From Caulobacteraceae bacterium (lineage in GTDB: Bacteria; Pseudomonadota; Alphaproteobacteria; Caulobacterales; Caulobacteraceae), in assembly GCA_947475845.1 (NCBI GenBank), contig CANJMO010000011.1:1-48698 (forward strand): 48,698 bases of DNA, in the 5' to 3' direction. The notes under the pieces are model-generated. The model did no database searches and had not been told where the DNA came from. It was given only the letters and a program-made list of their open reading frames with translations. Numbering within the stretch: position 1 is the first letter of the stretch; every line of letters begins with the position of its first letter. Both the position numbers and the translations under genes were made by a program. Of the stretch, positions 35,068 to 44,531 are shown piece after piece.

Positions 35068-35991
35068 ATGAAAATTCCGATCCCCGAACAGAGCGGGTTC
35101 GCCGACGCGGTCATCGACGCCCTGTCCTCGAACCTGTGCGTGATCGACGAGAACGGCGTGATCGTCACGGTCAACCGCGCCTGGCGCGACTTCGTCACCG
35201 ACAACCCGCCCGTCTCCGCCAACGCCGGGATCGGCAGCAACTATCTGCGGATTTGCGAGGCCGCCGTCGGGCCCGGCTCCGAAGAAGCCCGCGCCTTCGC
35301 CGCCGGCATCCGCTCGGTGCTGGACGGTGAAACCGAGCTCTTCCAGATGGAATACCCCTGCCCTTCGCCAGTCGAGAACCGCTGGTTCCTGGGCCGGGTC
35401 ACGCCTCTGGCCGGCCTGCGGGGCGCCGTGATCTCCCACGGCGTCATCACCGAGCGCAAACTGCTGGAGTTCGAACTGATCCGGCTTGCGACCACCGACC
35501 CGCTCACCGGCCTGCCCAACCGCCGCTTCTTCCAGGAAGCGGCCAACCTCGAGGTCGAACGCGTCAATCGCTTCGGCGCCTTCGCGGCGGTGGCGATGCT
35601 GGACATCGATCATTTCAAGGCGATCAACGACCGCCACGGTCACGCCTCCGGCGATCAGGCCCTGGTCCGGGTGACCCGGTCGTGCAGCGCGCTGGTGCGC
35701 AAGATCGACGTCTTCGCCAGGATCGGCGGCGAGGAGTTCGCCCTCCTGCTGCCCGGAACAGACGAGGCTGGAGCCGCGGCGATGGCTGAAAAGCTGCGCG
35801 AGGCCATCGCCCAGACCCGGATCCTCGCCGGCGGCAAGCTGATCGCCGTCAATGGCTCTTTCGGCGTCGCCCAGGTTCACGCGGGCGACCGCGACATCGA
35901 TGACTGCCTCAGCCGCGCCGACCGCACCCCCTACGCCGCCAAGGCCGCCGGCCGCGACCGCGTCGTCCGCTTCAGCGACCTGGACGCTTAG
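35068..35991 (+). CDS. PAS-GGDEF diguanylate cyclase
   Basis: 307 residues. N-terminal PAS-like sensor (about 10-130: SSNLCVIDENGVIVTVNRAW, ending GVITERKLLEFELIRLATTD) joined to a GGDEF domain. The active site is intact (RIGGEEFALLLPG at about 218-230), with DPLTGLPNRRFF and AMLDIDHFKAINDRHGHASG. RKID (211-214) sits five residues before GGEEF, the inhibitory I-site spacing, so product inhibition is expected. It has no membrane segment, so it is cytosolic; it makes c-di-GMP in response to an unknown ligand. It is monocistronic. Confidence 0.93.
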   Translation: MKIPIPEQSGFADAVIDALSSNLCVIDENGVIVTVNRAWRDFVTDNPPVSANAGIGSNYLRICEAAVGPGSEEARAFAAGIRSVLDGETELFQMEYPCPSPVENRWFLGRVTPLAGLRGAVISHGVITERKLLEFELIRLATTDPLTGLPNRRFFQEAANLEVERVNRFGAFAAVAMLDIDHFKAINDRHGHASGDQALVRVTRSCSALVRKIDVFARIGGEEFALLLPGTDEAGAAAMAEKLREAIAQTRILAGGKLIAVNGSFGVAQVHAGDRDIDDCLSRADRTPYAAKAAGRDRVVRFSDLDA

Positions 35992-36049
35992 CCGAACCGT
36001 CGCCCACCCGATGCGCCACCGCGGCTAACGAGGACGTCCTCGCTTCTGC

Positions 36050-36547
36050 TCAAGCGAAAGCTTTCACTCCCTCGGCGGTAACCTCCGCCTTGAGTTTGCA
36101 GAGCTCCTTCCGGTCCACGACGTAGGTATGGGCCACCAAATCACCGACCCGTTGGTCATGCTCAGTGGCCAGGATGCAAATCCCCGCGGGGATAGCGCCC
36201 AACAGGATGGGGTTTACCTCTGCAAATCTCAGGGCGGTGCGGATCGAGGCCCTTCCCACACCCGGCGGCAAGCCTCTCCGATCGACGACGACCAAGCCCG
36301 TTATCAATTTGCCGAGCGTGAGGCCCCAAACCCCCTCACCGATGGGGAAATACAAAAGAACCGGTATCAGGACGATCAAGGCTAGGCCCGGATTCAACGT
36401 ACCTGCGAAGTGTACCGTGATGGCCAGGAACAGCGCGAATGCGACATAGTCGGTGACGGTCGCGAACCACCGCCTGAAAAGCGCCTTGCCCGTTGGCAAT
36501 TTGCGCGTCGCACGCAGTCCAATGTCGTTACTCGCTACCAACGGCAT
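36050..36547 (-). CDS. RDD family membrane protein
   Basis: 165 residues. An RDD domain with the first Arg/Asp pair in LFRRWFATVTDYVAFALFLA, a central helix (PGLALIVLIPVLLYFPIGEG), GLTLGKLITGLVVVDRRGLP and the last Arg-Asp pair in EHDQRVGDLVAHTYVVDR. Three membrane helices. RDD proteins are of unclear function; some are proposed ion exchangers. Codon use is less GC-biased than its neighbours (for example many AAA/TTG/GCA codons), which may indicate transfer. It lies after pstB on the same strand, about 70 bases away. Confidence 0.85.
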   Translation of the reverse strand: MPLVASNDIGLRATRKLPTGKALFRRWFATVTDYVAFALFLAITVHFAGTLNPGLALIVLIPVLLYFPIGEGVWGLTLGKLITGLVVVDRRGLPPGVGRASIRTALRFAEVNPILLGAIPAGICILATEHDQRVGDLVAHTYVVDRKELCKLKAEVTAEGVKAFA

Positions 36548-36614
36548 GCCCCCCCCGGCCCCGTTGCGGGAAGGATTGCACCAGCTATTCAGCGTTGCAA
36601 GCGGACCGCCGTCC

Positions 36615-37424
36615 CTACCCGAACCGCCCCGTCACATAGTCTTGGGTTCGCTTGCCGCGCGGGTTGGTGAACAACTGCTCGGTAGTGGTGAACTCGATCA
36701 GCCGGCCCAGGTACATGAAGCCGGTGTAGTCGCTGATCCGCGCCGCCTGCCCCAGGTTGTGGGTGACGATGACGATGGTGTGGTCCTGTTTCAGCTCGAT
36801 CAGGGTCTCTTCCAGCTTGGCGGTCGAGATCGGGTCCAGCGCCGAGGCGGGCTCGTCCAGCAGCAGGACTTCGGGACGCACCGCCACGCCGCGCGCGACG
36901 CACAGCCGCTGCTGCTGGCCGCCGGACAGGCCCAGGCCCGAGGTGTGCAGCTTGTCCTTCACTTCGTCCCACAGGGCGGCGCGGCGCAGGCTCTCTTCGA
37001 CCCGCGCGTCCATGTCCTGCCGGCCCAGCCGCTCATACAGCCGCACGCCATAGGCGACGTTGTCGTAGATCGACATCGGGAACGGGGTCGGCTTCTGGAA
37101 CACCATGCCGATCCGCGCGCGCAGGGCCGCCAAGTCCTCGTTCGGGCCCAGGATGTTGCGCCCGTCGAACATGATCTCGCCCTCGGCCCGCTGACCGGGA
37201 TACAGGCCATAGATGCGGTTCATGGTGCGAAGCAAGGTGCTCTTGCCACAGCCCGACGGGCCGATCAGGGCGGTGATCTTCTTCTCGGCGAAGCCTGTGG
37301 TCAGACCGTGCAGAGCCTTGTTCTTCCCGTAGAAGAAGTCGAGCTTCTTGATGTCGATCTTGGCCGGACCCTGGATCTGCTCGACGTAGGACTCGTAGGT
37401 CTCGGCTGTGGCCTGGACGTTCAT
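36615..37424 (-). CDS. pstB: Phosphate ABC transporter ATP-binding protein
   Basis: 269 residues. Walker [21 protein letters not shown]-loop in [20 protein letters not shown], signature [17 protein letters not shown], Walker [19 protein letters not shown]-loop [14 protein letters not shown], and the typical end [15 protein letters not shown]. It energises phosphate import by PstCA. ATG 37424 overlaps the pstA stop (ATGA). No phoU or phoB follows; an RDD gene follows instead. Confidence 0.97.
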   Translation of the reverse strand: MNVQATAETYESYVEQIQGPAKIDIKKLDFFYGKNKALHGLTTGFAEKKITALIGPSGCGKSTLLRTMNRIYGLYPGQRAEGEIMFDGRNILGPNEDLAALRARIGMVFQKPTPFPMSIYDNVAYGVRLYERLGRQDMDARVEESLRRAALWDEVKDKLHTSGLGLSGGQQQRLCVARGVAVRPEVLLLDEPASALDPISTAKLEETLIELKQDHTIVIVTHNLGQAARISDYTGFMYLGRLIEFTTTEQLFTNPRGKRTQDYVTGRFG

Positions 37425-38269
37425 GAAGGGCGGGTCTCCCGGGCGAGGGTGCGGGCGATGATGTTGACGGACAGGACGGCCACCGCGATGACCAGGGCGC
37501 CCGCCCAGGCCAGCCGCCGCCAATCGTCGTAGGCGCTGAGCGCGTAGTTGAAGATCACGCTGGGCAGATTGGCCATCGGCTTCGACATATTGGCACTGAA
37601 GAACTGGTTGTTCAGGGCGGTGAACAGCAAGGGCGCCGTCTCCCCCGAAATCCGGGCGAAGGCCAGCAGCCCCCCGGTCAGGATGCCGGTCTGCCCGGCC
37701 CGCCACAGCACCCGGCGGATGGTCGAGGCCAGGGGCGAGCCCAGGGCCACCCCCGCCTCGCGCAGGGCCGAGGGCTGCAGCTTCAGCACGTCCTCGGTGG
37801 TGCGGGTGATCACCGGCGTCGCCAGGAACGCCAGGGCGACCGCTCCGGCCCAGCCGGAGAAGCCGTGGAACGGCTTGACCAGCATCTCGTAGATGAACAG
37901 GCCGATCAGGATCGACGGCGCCGACAGCAGCACGTCGTTGACGAAGCGGACCACCTTCCCATAGCGGCTCTCGCCGGCGTATTCGGCCAGCCAGGTGCCG
38001 GCCAGCACGCCGATGGTGATGGCGATCAGCATCGCCACCCCGCACATCATGATCGAGCCGACGATGGCGTTGCGCAGCCCGCCGTCCGAGCCCGGCGCGG
38101 GGGTGTCCATAGTGAAGATCTTCAGGTTCATGCCCCCCACCCCGTCCTTGACCAGGGTGAACAGGATGGCGAACAGGGCGGCCAGGGCGATGGCGGTGGC
38201 CAGCCAGCAGAAACCGACGAACACCAGGTTCGAGGCCTTGCGGCGGATCAGGAGCATCTGCGAGCGCAT
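37421..38269 (-). CDS. pstA: Phosphate ABC transporter permease PstA
   Basis: 282 residues with six membrane segments. The permease EAA-like region is [20 protein letters not shown]. Features such as [20 protein letters not shown] and [20 protein letters not shown] are typical of PstA. It forms the inner-membrane channel with PstC. It overlaps pstB by four bases and starts two bases after the pstC stop, so the three are one translation unit. Confidence 0.96.
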   Translation of the reverse strand: MRSQMLLIRRKASNLVFVGFCWLATAIALAALFAILFTLVKDGVGGMNLKIFTMDTPAPGSDGGLRNAIVGSIMMCGVAMLIAITIGVLAGTWLAEYAGESRYGKVVRFVNDVLLSAPSILIGLFIYEMLVKPFHGFSGWAGAVALAFLATPVITRTTEDVLKLQPSALREAGVALGSPLASTIRRVLWRAGQTGILTGGLLAFARISGETAPLLFTALNNQFFSANMSKPMANLPSVIFNYALSAYDDWRRLAWAGALVIAVAVLSVNIIARTLARETRPS

Positions 38270-38271
38270 GG

Positions 38272-39249
38272 TCAGGCCACCTTGGGCCGGCCGAGCAGGG
38301 CCCGGGCGATGGCGAGGACGGCGAAGGTGATCATAAACAGCACCAAACCGAGCGCGATCAGCGACGAGGTGTGCATCTCGGTGGTCGCCTCGTTGAACTC
38401 GTTGGCGATGGTCGAAGCGATAGTCGAGCCGCTATCGAACAGGTTCTTGGGGAAGGCGTGCGAATTGCCGATGATGAAGGTCACCGCCATGGTCTCGCCC
38501 AGCGCCCGGCCAAGGCCCAGCATGATGGCGCCGACCGCGCTCCTTTTGATGTAGGGCAGCGAGACCGACAGGATCACCTCGACCGTGTTGCCGCCCAGGC
38601 CATAGGCGCTCTCGCGCACCTGGGACGGGATGGTCATCAGCAGGTCGCGCAGCACCGCCGCCATGAATGGCAGGATCATGATCGCCAGGATGATCGAGGC
38701 GGTCAGGATATTGGCCCCGTTGGGAATGCCGGTGGTCAGCTTCTCCAGCAGCGAGCCGGGCTTGGCCGCCAGCAGCAGCGGCAGCTGCACATGCAGGGCG
38801 AACCACGGGGCCAGCACGAACAGGCCCCACATGCCGTAGACGATCGAGGGAATGCCGGCGAGCAGCTCCACCGCCGTGCCGATCGTGCGCCGCAGGAACG
38901 AGGGGCAGAACTCTACCAGGAACACCGCCACGCCGAACGCCACCGGCAGCGAGATCAGCAGGGCCAGGAACGAGGTGATCAGTGTGCCGACGATTGGCCC
39001 CGCCGCGCCGTAGACCTCGGTCACAGGATTCCAGCTGGAGACGGTGAAGAACTTGAGGCCGAATTTGTGGAACGCCGGCCAGCCGCCGATAGTCCGCGAG
39101 ATCAGCACCCCGCACAGCGCCGCCAGCAGCATGGTGGCGCTGGCCGCGCACAGGGCCTCGAAAAACGGGTCCAGCGCCCCGCCCCGAGGCTTGGCCTTGG
39201 GCGTGCGGGTCGTTTGGCCAGGCTCGGACTGGTCGAGCGTCAGGGTCAT
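38272..39249 (-). CDS. pstC: Phosphate ABC transporter permease PstC
   Basis: 325 residues with six membrane segments and a cytosolic N-terminus of about 30 residues rich in Pro/Lys/Arg. [20 protein letters not shown] and [20 protein letters not shown] followed by [18 protein letters not shown] are PstC marks. It pairs with PstA. It lies 98 bases after pstS with a very stable hairpin in between, suggesting that less mRNA reaches pstCAB than pstS. Confidence 0.96.
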   Translation of the reverse strand: MTLTLDQSEPGQTTRTPKAKPRGGALDPFFEALCAASATMLLAALCGVLISRTIGGWPAFHKFGLKFFTVSSWNPVTEVYGAAGPIVGTLITSFLALLISLPVAFGVAVFLVEFCPSFLRRTIGTAVELLAGIPSIVYGMWGLFVLAPWFALHVQLPLLLAAKPGSLLEKLTTGIPNGANILTASIILAIMILPFMAAVLRDLLMTIPSQVRESAYGLGGNTVEVILSVSLPYIKRSAVGAIMLGLGRALGETMAVTFIIGNSHAFPKNLFDSGSTIASTIANEFNEATTEMHTSSLIALGLVLFMITFAVLAIARALLGRPKVA

Positions 39250-39291
39250 CGGGCCTCGCGTCGGCGCAGTGGAATTAACGACATACCGTCT

Positions 39292-39338
39292 CAGGAAGAT
39301 GGGCGGGCGGGGTCAAACCCCGCCCGCCCATCTTCCTG
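39292..39338. terminator. Perfect 21-bp hairpin between pstS and pstC
   Basis: Bases 39292-39312 are fully complementary to 39318-39338 with a five-base loop (TCAAA on plus strand). It begins nine bases after the pstS stop and is GC-rich (GGGCGGGCGGGG core). No T run follows on the minus strand, so it is more likely a 3'-end stabiliser or partial terminator than a classical intrinsic terminator. Confidence 0.75.
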
Positions 39339-39347
39339 GGGAGGAAA

Positions 39348-40394
39348 CTACTTGGCGGCGTAGACGGCCTTGCCGTCGGCGCCCTTGATCTGAGCGGCCC
39401 ACTGCTTGCGCATCATCGCCTTCACAGGCGCGGGCATCGGCACATAGTCGAGCTGCTGCGCGGCGGCGTCGCCGTTCTTGTAGGCCCAGTCGAAGAACGC
39501 CAGGGCTTCCTTGCCGTTGGCCGGCTTGTCCTGCTTGGTCTGCATCAGGATGAAGGTGGCCGCGGTGATCGGCCACGAGCCCGCGCCCGGCTGGTCCAGC
39601 AGCAGCAGATAGTTGCCCGGCGCCTTGCTCCAGTCGGCGCTGACGGCGGCGGCCGAGAAGGCGGCGGCCGTCGGAGCGACGAACTGACCGGCCTTATTCT
39701 TCATGTTGGCGTAGGTCAGGTTGTTCTGCTTGGCGAAGGCGTATTCGACATAGCCGATCGAGCCGATGGTCTGCTTGGTGAAGGCGGCCACGCCGTCATT
39801 GCCCTTGCCGCCCAGGCCCGTCGGCCATTCCACGGTGTCGTTGGCGCCCACGCGCTGGGCCCAGGCCGGGCTGTTGTTGGCCAGGAAGGTGGTGAACACG
39901 AAGCTGGTGCCCGAGCCGTCGGAGCGGTACACCACCGTGATCGGCAGGTTGGGCAGCTTCACGCCGGGGTTCAGCGAGGCGATGCGCGGGTCGCCCCAGG
40001 TCTTGATGTCGCCGATGAAGATCTGCGCCAGGACCGGGCCGGTCAGCTTCACCTGGCCCGGCTTCACGCCCGGCAGGTTCATCACGGGGACGACGCCGCC
40101 CATCACCATCGGGAACTGCATCAGGCCGTTGGCGGCCAGGTCGGCCGGCTTCAAGGGCTTGTCCGAGGCGCCGAAGTCGACGGTCTTGGCTTCGATCTGC
40201 TTGATGCCGCCGCCCGAACCGATCGGCTGGTAGTTCAGCCCGTTCTTGGTGGCCGCCTTATAGGTCTCGGCCCATCGGGCGTAGATCGGGGCGGGGAAGG
40301 TCGCGCCGGCGCCGGAGATGTCGGCGGCCATGGCTTGGGCGCCCAGGCCGGCGGCGGCAGTGGCGATAAGGGCGATGGCGAAGGTCTTGAACAT
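39348..40394 (-). CDS. pstS: Phosphate-binding periplasmic protein PstS
   Basis: 348 residues. Signal peptide MFKTFAIALIATAAAGLGAQ (cut near AMA/AD). DISGAGATFPAPIYARWAET is the standard mature N-terminus; phosphate-binding parts are visible in GSGGGIKQIEAKTVDFGASD and VYRSDGSGTSFVFTTFLA. It is the high-affinity phosphate receptor for PstCAB. ATG 40394 has GGAG nine bases upstream. It is the first gene of pstSCAB; about 320 bases of non-coding DNA lie upstream, shared with topA. Confidence 0.97.
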   Translation of the reverse strand: MFKTFAIALIATAAAGLGAQAMAADISGAGATFPAPIYARWAETYKAATKNGLNYQPIGSGGGIKQIEAKTVDFGASDKPLKPADLAANGLMQFPMVMGGVVPVMNLPGVKPGQVKLTGPVLAQIFIGDIKTWGDPRIASLNPGVKLPNLPITVVYRSDGSGTSFVFTTFLANNSPAWAQRVGANDTVEWPTGLGGKGNDGVAAFTKQTIGSIGYVEYAFAKQNNLTYANMKNKAGQFVAPTAAAFSAAAVSADWSKAPGNYLLLLDQPGAGSWPITAATFILMQTKQDKPANGKEALAFFDWAYKNGDAAAQQLDYVPMPAPVKAMMRKQWAAQIKGADGKAVYAAK

Positions 40395-40712
40395 GGATGT
40401 CTCCAGTGCGGCGATCCCCCAGATCGCCTTGGGCAGGCCCTCTGATAGGCACGGGCAATAACAGTTTGATGACGGTTGGATGCCGATGGTGCGAAAGGGC
40501 GCGGCGGCGGGCCGCATCTCCGGCCGGGCAGGCCGGTAAACCTTTGTGACAGTTCTTCGGCGTCATCCTGACGGCGCTTGCAAAAGCGGCGGGGCGCGCG
40601 CATTGGCTGCCTCCTGGCCGGCCACCCCATTGACAGGCGGCTATAGGCCTCCCCACTTTCCCCGCCTTCGCCGTCATGCGGACGCGATCAACCGTCGAGC
40701 GCCCAGCCCCCT
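40395..40712. promoter_or_regulatory. Divergent regulatory region of pstS and topA
   Basis: 318 bases without a gene. At 40546-40574 three seven-base units with 11-base spacing occur: GTGACAG, TCGGCGT, CTGACGG; the first and third resemble Pho-box half sites (CTGTCAC on the minus strand). This could be the PhoB site for pstS but is not a full match. TTGACA at 40631-40636, about 77 bases before topA, could be a -35 element; I see no good -10 at normal spacing. Confidence 0.35.
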
Positions 40713-43358
40713 ATGAAAGTCGTCGTCGTCGAGAGCCCGGCCAAGGCCAAGACCATCAACAAGTACCTGGGCTCGGACTACGTCGTACTGGCCAGCTACG
40801 GGCACGTGCGCGACCTGCCGTCCAAGGACGGCTCGGTGCAGCCGGACGACGATTTCGCCATGACCTGGGAAGTCGATCCCAAGTCGGCCAAGCGGATCAA
40901 CGACATCGCCGACGCCATGAAGGGCGCCGACCGCCTGATTCTGGCCACCGACCCCGACCGCGAGGGCGAGGCCATCTCCTGGCACGTCCTGGAAATCCTC
41001 AACAAGAAGAAGGCGATCAAGGGCGCGGCCGTCGAACGGGTCGTGTTCAACGCCATTACCAAGTCGGCCGTCACCGAGGCGATGAAGAATCCCCGGGCCA
41101 TCGACATGGAACTGGTCGACGCCTACCTGGCCCGCCGCGCGCTCGACTATCTGGTCGGCTTCACCCTCTCGCCCGTCCTGTGGCGCAAGCTGCCGGGCTC
41201 GCGCTCGGCCGGCCGCGTTCAATCCGTCGCCCTGCGCCTGGTCGTCGAACGCGAGATCGAGATCGAGCAGTTCAAGACCCAGGAATACTGGACCGTCGAG
41301 GCCGACGTCACCGCCGGCTCCGACCCGTTCCTGGCCCGTCTGCACAAGCACGACGGCAAGCGCCTGACCAAGTTCGACCTCAACTCCGAGGCCCTGGCTC
41401 ACGCAGCCCAGGCGGCGGTGGAGGCCGGCCAGTTCAAGGTGTCGTCGGTCGAGAAGAAGCCGGCCAAGCGTTCCCCGGCCCCGCCCTTCACCACCTCGAC
41501 CCTGCAGCAGGAAGCCTCGCGCAAGCTCGGCTTCGCGGCCCAGCGCACCATGCAGGCCGCGCAGAAGCTCTATGAAGGCGTCGATATCGGCGGCGAGACC
41601 GTCGGCCTGATCACCTACATGCGGACCGACGGCGCCCAGGTCGCCCAGGAAGCCATCGTCGAGGCTCGCCAGGTCATCGCCGGCCGCTACGGCAAGGACT
41701 ACGTCCCCGAGCAGCCGCGCTACTACAAGACCAAGGCCAAGAACGCCCAGGAAGCCCACGAAGCCATCCGCCCCACCAGCCTCGACCGCAACCCGGGCTC
41801 CCTGCGCCTCGATGGCGACCTGGGCAAGCTCTACGAGCTGATCTGGAAGCGGATGATCGCCAGCCAGATGGAATCGGCCCGCGTCGAGCGCACCACCATC
41901 GATCTCGACAGCGCCGACGGCAAAACCGGGCTTCGCGCCACCGGCCAGGTGATCCTGTTCGACGGCTACATGGCCGCCTACGAGGAAGGCCGCGACGACG
42001 TCGCCAAGCACTCCGGCGACGAGGAGGACGAGACCGGCCGCCTGCCGATCGTGGCCGAGGGCGCCGCCGGCCGCGTGATCGCCGCCCGCTCCGACCAGCA
42101 CTTCACCGAACCGCCGCCGCGCTATTCGGAAGCCAGCCTGGTCAAGAAGATGGAAGAGCTCGGCATCGGCCGCCCCTCGACCTACGCCTCGATCCTCACC
42201 GTCCTGCGCGACCGCGCCTACGTCCACATGGACAAGAACCGGTTCATCCCCGACGACAAGGGCCGCCTGGTCACCGCCTTCCTCGAGCAGTTCTTCCGCC
42301 GCTACGTCGAATACGATTTCACCGCGGCCCTGGAGGAGAAGCTCGACAAGGTCTCCGCCGGCGAGATGCCGTACAAGGACCTGCTGCGCGACTTCTGGAA
42401 GGACTTCCACGCCGCCGTCCTCGAGATCGGCGAACTGCGTGTCACCAATGTGCTGGACGCCCTCAACGAGGCCCTCGGCCCGGTGATCTTCCCGGCCAAG
42501 GCCGACGGCAGCGACCCGCGCGTCTGCCCGACCTGCGGCACCGGCCAGCTCAGCCTCAAGACCAGCCGCTTCGGCGCCTTCATCGGCTGCTCCAACTATC
42601 CCGAATGCCGCTACACCCGCCCGATCGCCACCCCCGAGGGCGGCGACGGCGAGGCGGCGGGCGGCGACCGCGAGCTGGGCCTCGATCCGGCCACCATGGA
42701 AAAAGTCTGGCTCAAGGACGGCCGCTTCGGCCCCTACGTCCAGCTTGGTGAAGGCGAGAAGCCGCGCCGCTCATCCCTGCCCAAGGGCTGGCCCCCCGGC
42801 TCCATCGACCTGGACCAGGCCCTGCGCCTGCTGTCTCTGCCGCGCGAAGTCGGCAAGAGCCCCGACGACGGCAAGCCGATCCTGGCCGGCCTCGGCCGCT
42901 ACGGCCCCTACGTCCAGCACGACAAGACCTACGCCAGCCTGGCGAATATCGAGGAAGCCTTCGACGTCGGCCTCAACCGCGCCATCACGCTGATCGCCGA
43001 AAAGCTGGCCGGCGGCCCGCGCGGCGCCCGCGGCGCCTCCGCCGCCCCGCTCAAGGAGCTCGGCGACCATCCCGCCACCGGCAAGCCGATCCGCATCCTG
43101 GCCGGCCGCTTCGGTCCCTACATCAAGCACGAAGACACCAACGCCAACGTTCCGCGCGGCAAGGATCCGCAGGACGTCACGCTGGACGAAGCCGTCGCCC
43201 TGATCGCCGAACGCGAAGCCAAGGGCGGCTCCACCAAGAAGAAACCCGCCCGCAAGGCCGCCGCCCCCAAGCCGATGACCGCGAAGGTCGTCAAAGCCAA
43301 GAAACCGGCGGCGAAGAAGAAAGCCGCCGCCAAGAAGAAGCCTGCGCCGAAGGCCTAG
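40713..43358 (+). CDS. topA: DNA topoisomerase I
   Basis: 881 residues. Toprim domain MKVVVVESPAKAKTINKYLG ... LATDPDREGEAISWH; active-site Tyr in GLITYMRTDGAQ; LVKKMEELGIGRPSTYASIL; then a zinc-ribbon (CPTCGTGQLSLKTSRFGAFI then GCSNYPEC). After it come two to three further Topo_C_Rpt units (DGRFGPYVQLGEGEKPRRSS, GRYGPYVQHDKTYASLAN, GRFGPYIKHEDTNANVP) and a Lys/Ala tail (about residues 845-881). The enzyme relaxes negative supercoils. The stop TAG shares four bases (CTAG) with the stop of the converging membrane gene. Confidence 0.98.
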   Translation: MKVVVVESPAKAKTINKYLGSDYVVLASYGHVRDLPSKDGSVQPDDDFAMTWEVDPKSAKRINDIADAMKGADRLILATDPDREGEAISWHVLEILNKKKAIKGAAVERVVFNAITKSAVTEAMKNPRAIDMELVDAYLARRALDYLVGFTLSPVLWRKLPGSRSAGRVQSVALRLVVEREIEIEQFKTQEYWTVEADVTAGSDPFLARLHKHDGKRLTKFDLNSEALAHAAQAAVEAGQFKVSSVEKKPAKRSPAPPFTTSTLQQEASRKLGFAAQRTMQAAQKLYEGVDIGGETVGLITYMRTDGAQVAQEAIVEARQVIAGRYGKDYVPEQPRYYKTKAKNAQEAHEAIRPTSLDRNPGSLRLDGDLGKLYELIWKRMIASQMESARVERTTIDLDSADGKTGLRATGQVILFDGYMAAYEEGRDDVAKHSGDEEDETGRLPIVAEGAAGRVIAARSDQHFTEPPPRYSEASLVKKMEELGIGRPSTYASILTVLRDRAYVHMDKNRFIPDDKGRLVTAFLEQFFRRYVEYDFTAALEEKLDKVSAGEMPYKDLLRDFWKDFHAAVLEIGELRVTNVLDALNEALGPVIFPAKADGSDPRVCPTCGTGQLSLKTSRFGAFIGCSNYPECRYTRPIATPEGGDGEAAGGDRELGLDPATMEKVWLKDGRFGPYVQLGEGEKPRRSSLPKGWPPGSIDLDQALRLLSLPREVGKSPDDGKPILAGLGRYGPYVQHDKTYASLANIEEAFDVGLNRAITLIAEKLAGGPRGARGASAAPLKELGDHPATGKPIRILAGRFGPYIKHEDTNANVPRGKDPQDVTLDEAVALIAEREAKGGSTKKKPARKAAAPKPMTAKVVKAKKPAAKKKAAAKKKPAPKA

Positions 43359-44353
43359 AGACGAACTCCGCACAGGCCGCACATGATCGCGGCGCTCACC
43401 AGGGCGCTGCCGATCAGCCCAGCTGTCCAAAGACGGTTGGCGGCGGCCGCGCCGGCGCCGTGCGCCACGGCGACCGCGCGCAGCCCGGAAGATAGGTGCG
43501 CCAGGATGAAGAACACGCCTAGCGCATAGTGCGGCAGGAGGCGGATGCTCCAGGGATCATGGATCAGGCCCAGCGGCGCCGCCGTGGCCCAGTCTCAGCC
43601 GGTCTCCAGCTTGCGCACCACCCGCGCCGCGAACAGCGAGTTCATGTGGGTGATGATGAACGCCGCCAGATAGGCGCCCGAAGCGGCCTGAAAGGCGCGG
43701 TGCGCGTTCCCCGGGGCGGCGCTCCAACGCGCGGCCAGCCGCATGCCTGTCCCCGCCTGGAAGAGCACCAGGCCGATCAGCACCGGCTCGATGACCGGCG
43801 AACGATAGACATGCCGTCCCGCCTTCATCATCGCGGCGTGGGCGTCTGGCCCGATCAGACCGAGCAGATGGTTGCCCAGATGGAACAGGATGTAGACGGT
43901 GATCGCCGCCGCCGTCGCGCCATGGATCACCCGCCACCGGGCGACCGATCCCGCGATCGGCTTAGGCGCGGCGTTGCTGCCCGCCAGGACATAGGCGCCG
44001 ACCGCCAGCCAGGCGATCACCCAAACGGTCTTGTCCGTCATAGGCGGGTGCAGCAGGCCGACCGTTACGCCCGTCAGCACGAACAGCGGCGGCGCCCCTA
44101 GGACGAGATAGGCGAGCCGCCGCGCCCGCAGTTGGAACATCGAAGACGCGGGCCCCGTCTGCCGAAGAGTCAGCGCCAAACCCCAAAGCGGCGCCGCGAA
44201 CGCCGCCGTCAGCAGGGCCGCCGCGGCCAGGACAGCCGCTGGCGTCATCGCGCCGCTCGGTGGCGATACCGCGGAATGAAACCCGGACAGCAGGAATGGA
44301 TACGCGATCGCCGCCAGGACGGGGGCAAGACCGGAGGCGCGTTGTCTATTCAT
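43355..44353 (-). pseudogene. Cytochrome-b-like membrane protein with an in-frame TGA
   Basis: One frame runs from ATG 44353 (MNRQRASGLAPVLAAIAYPF) to TAG 43355 and is broken only by TGA 43595-43597. Before it: VIHGATAAAITVYILFHLGN and GAYLAAFIITHMNSLFAARV. After it: DWATAAPLGLIHDPWSIRLL, PHYALGVFFILAHLSSGLRA and two further hydrophobic helices. The repeated His in membrane helices (F-H-L-x-N-H, I-T-H-M-N-S, P-H-Y-A, L-A-H-L) suggest haem b ligands, as in succinate-dehydrogenase-type cytochrome b subunits. The part after the TGA holds the last haem-helix pattern, so truncation should disable it. The 257 codons upstream of the TGA could still be made. Confidence 0.75.
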
Positions 44354-44531
44354 CGGTCTGATGCCGACAGTGGCGTCCGGACATGAAGCCATCCCGCGAA
44401 ACGTCGAAGCTTCAGTATGCAAATTCACGGCGGCTCCGATAGGCCGCTTTTTGATCGGCCGTTGGCTAGGAATGAAGCGCCGACGCCGCGCCAACCGCGT
44501 TACAGTCTTCCACCGACTCAAGGACCCGCCT

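Noticed and set aside
40629-40660. TTGACA as a complete topA promoter
   Set aside because: No acceptable -10 at 15-19 bases; GGCTATAG is only a few bases away, so a standard promoter cannot be claimed.
43236-43355. Lys/Ala repeat at the end of topA as a separate repeat element
   Set aside because: This is the normal basic C-terminal tail of alphaproteobacterial topoisomerase I and lies in frame.
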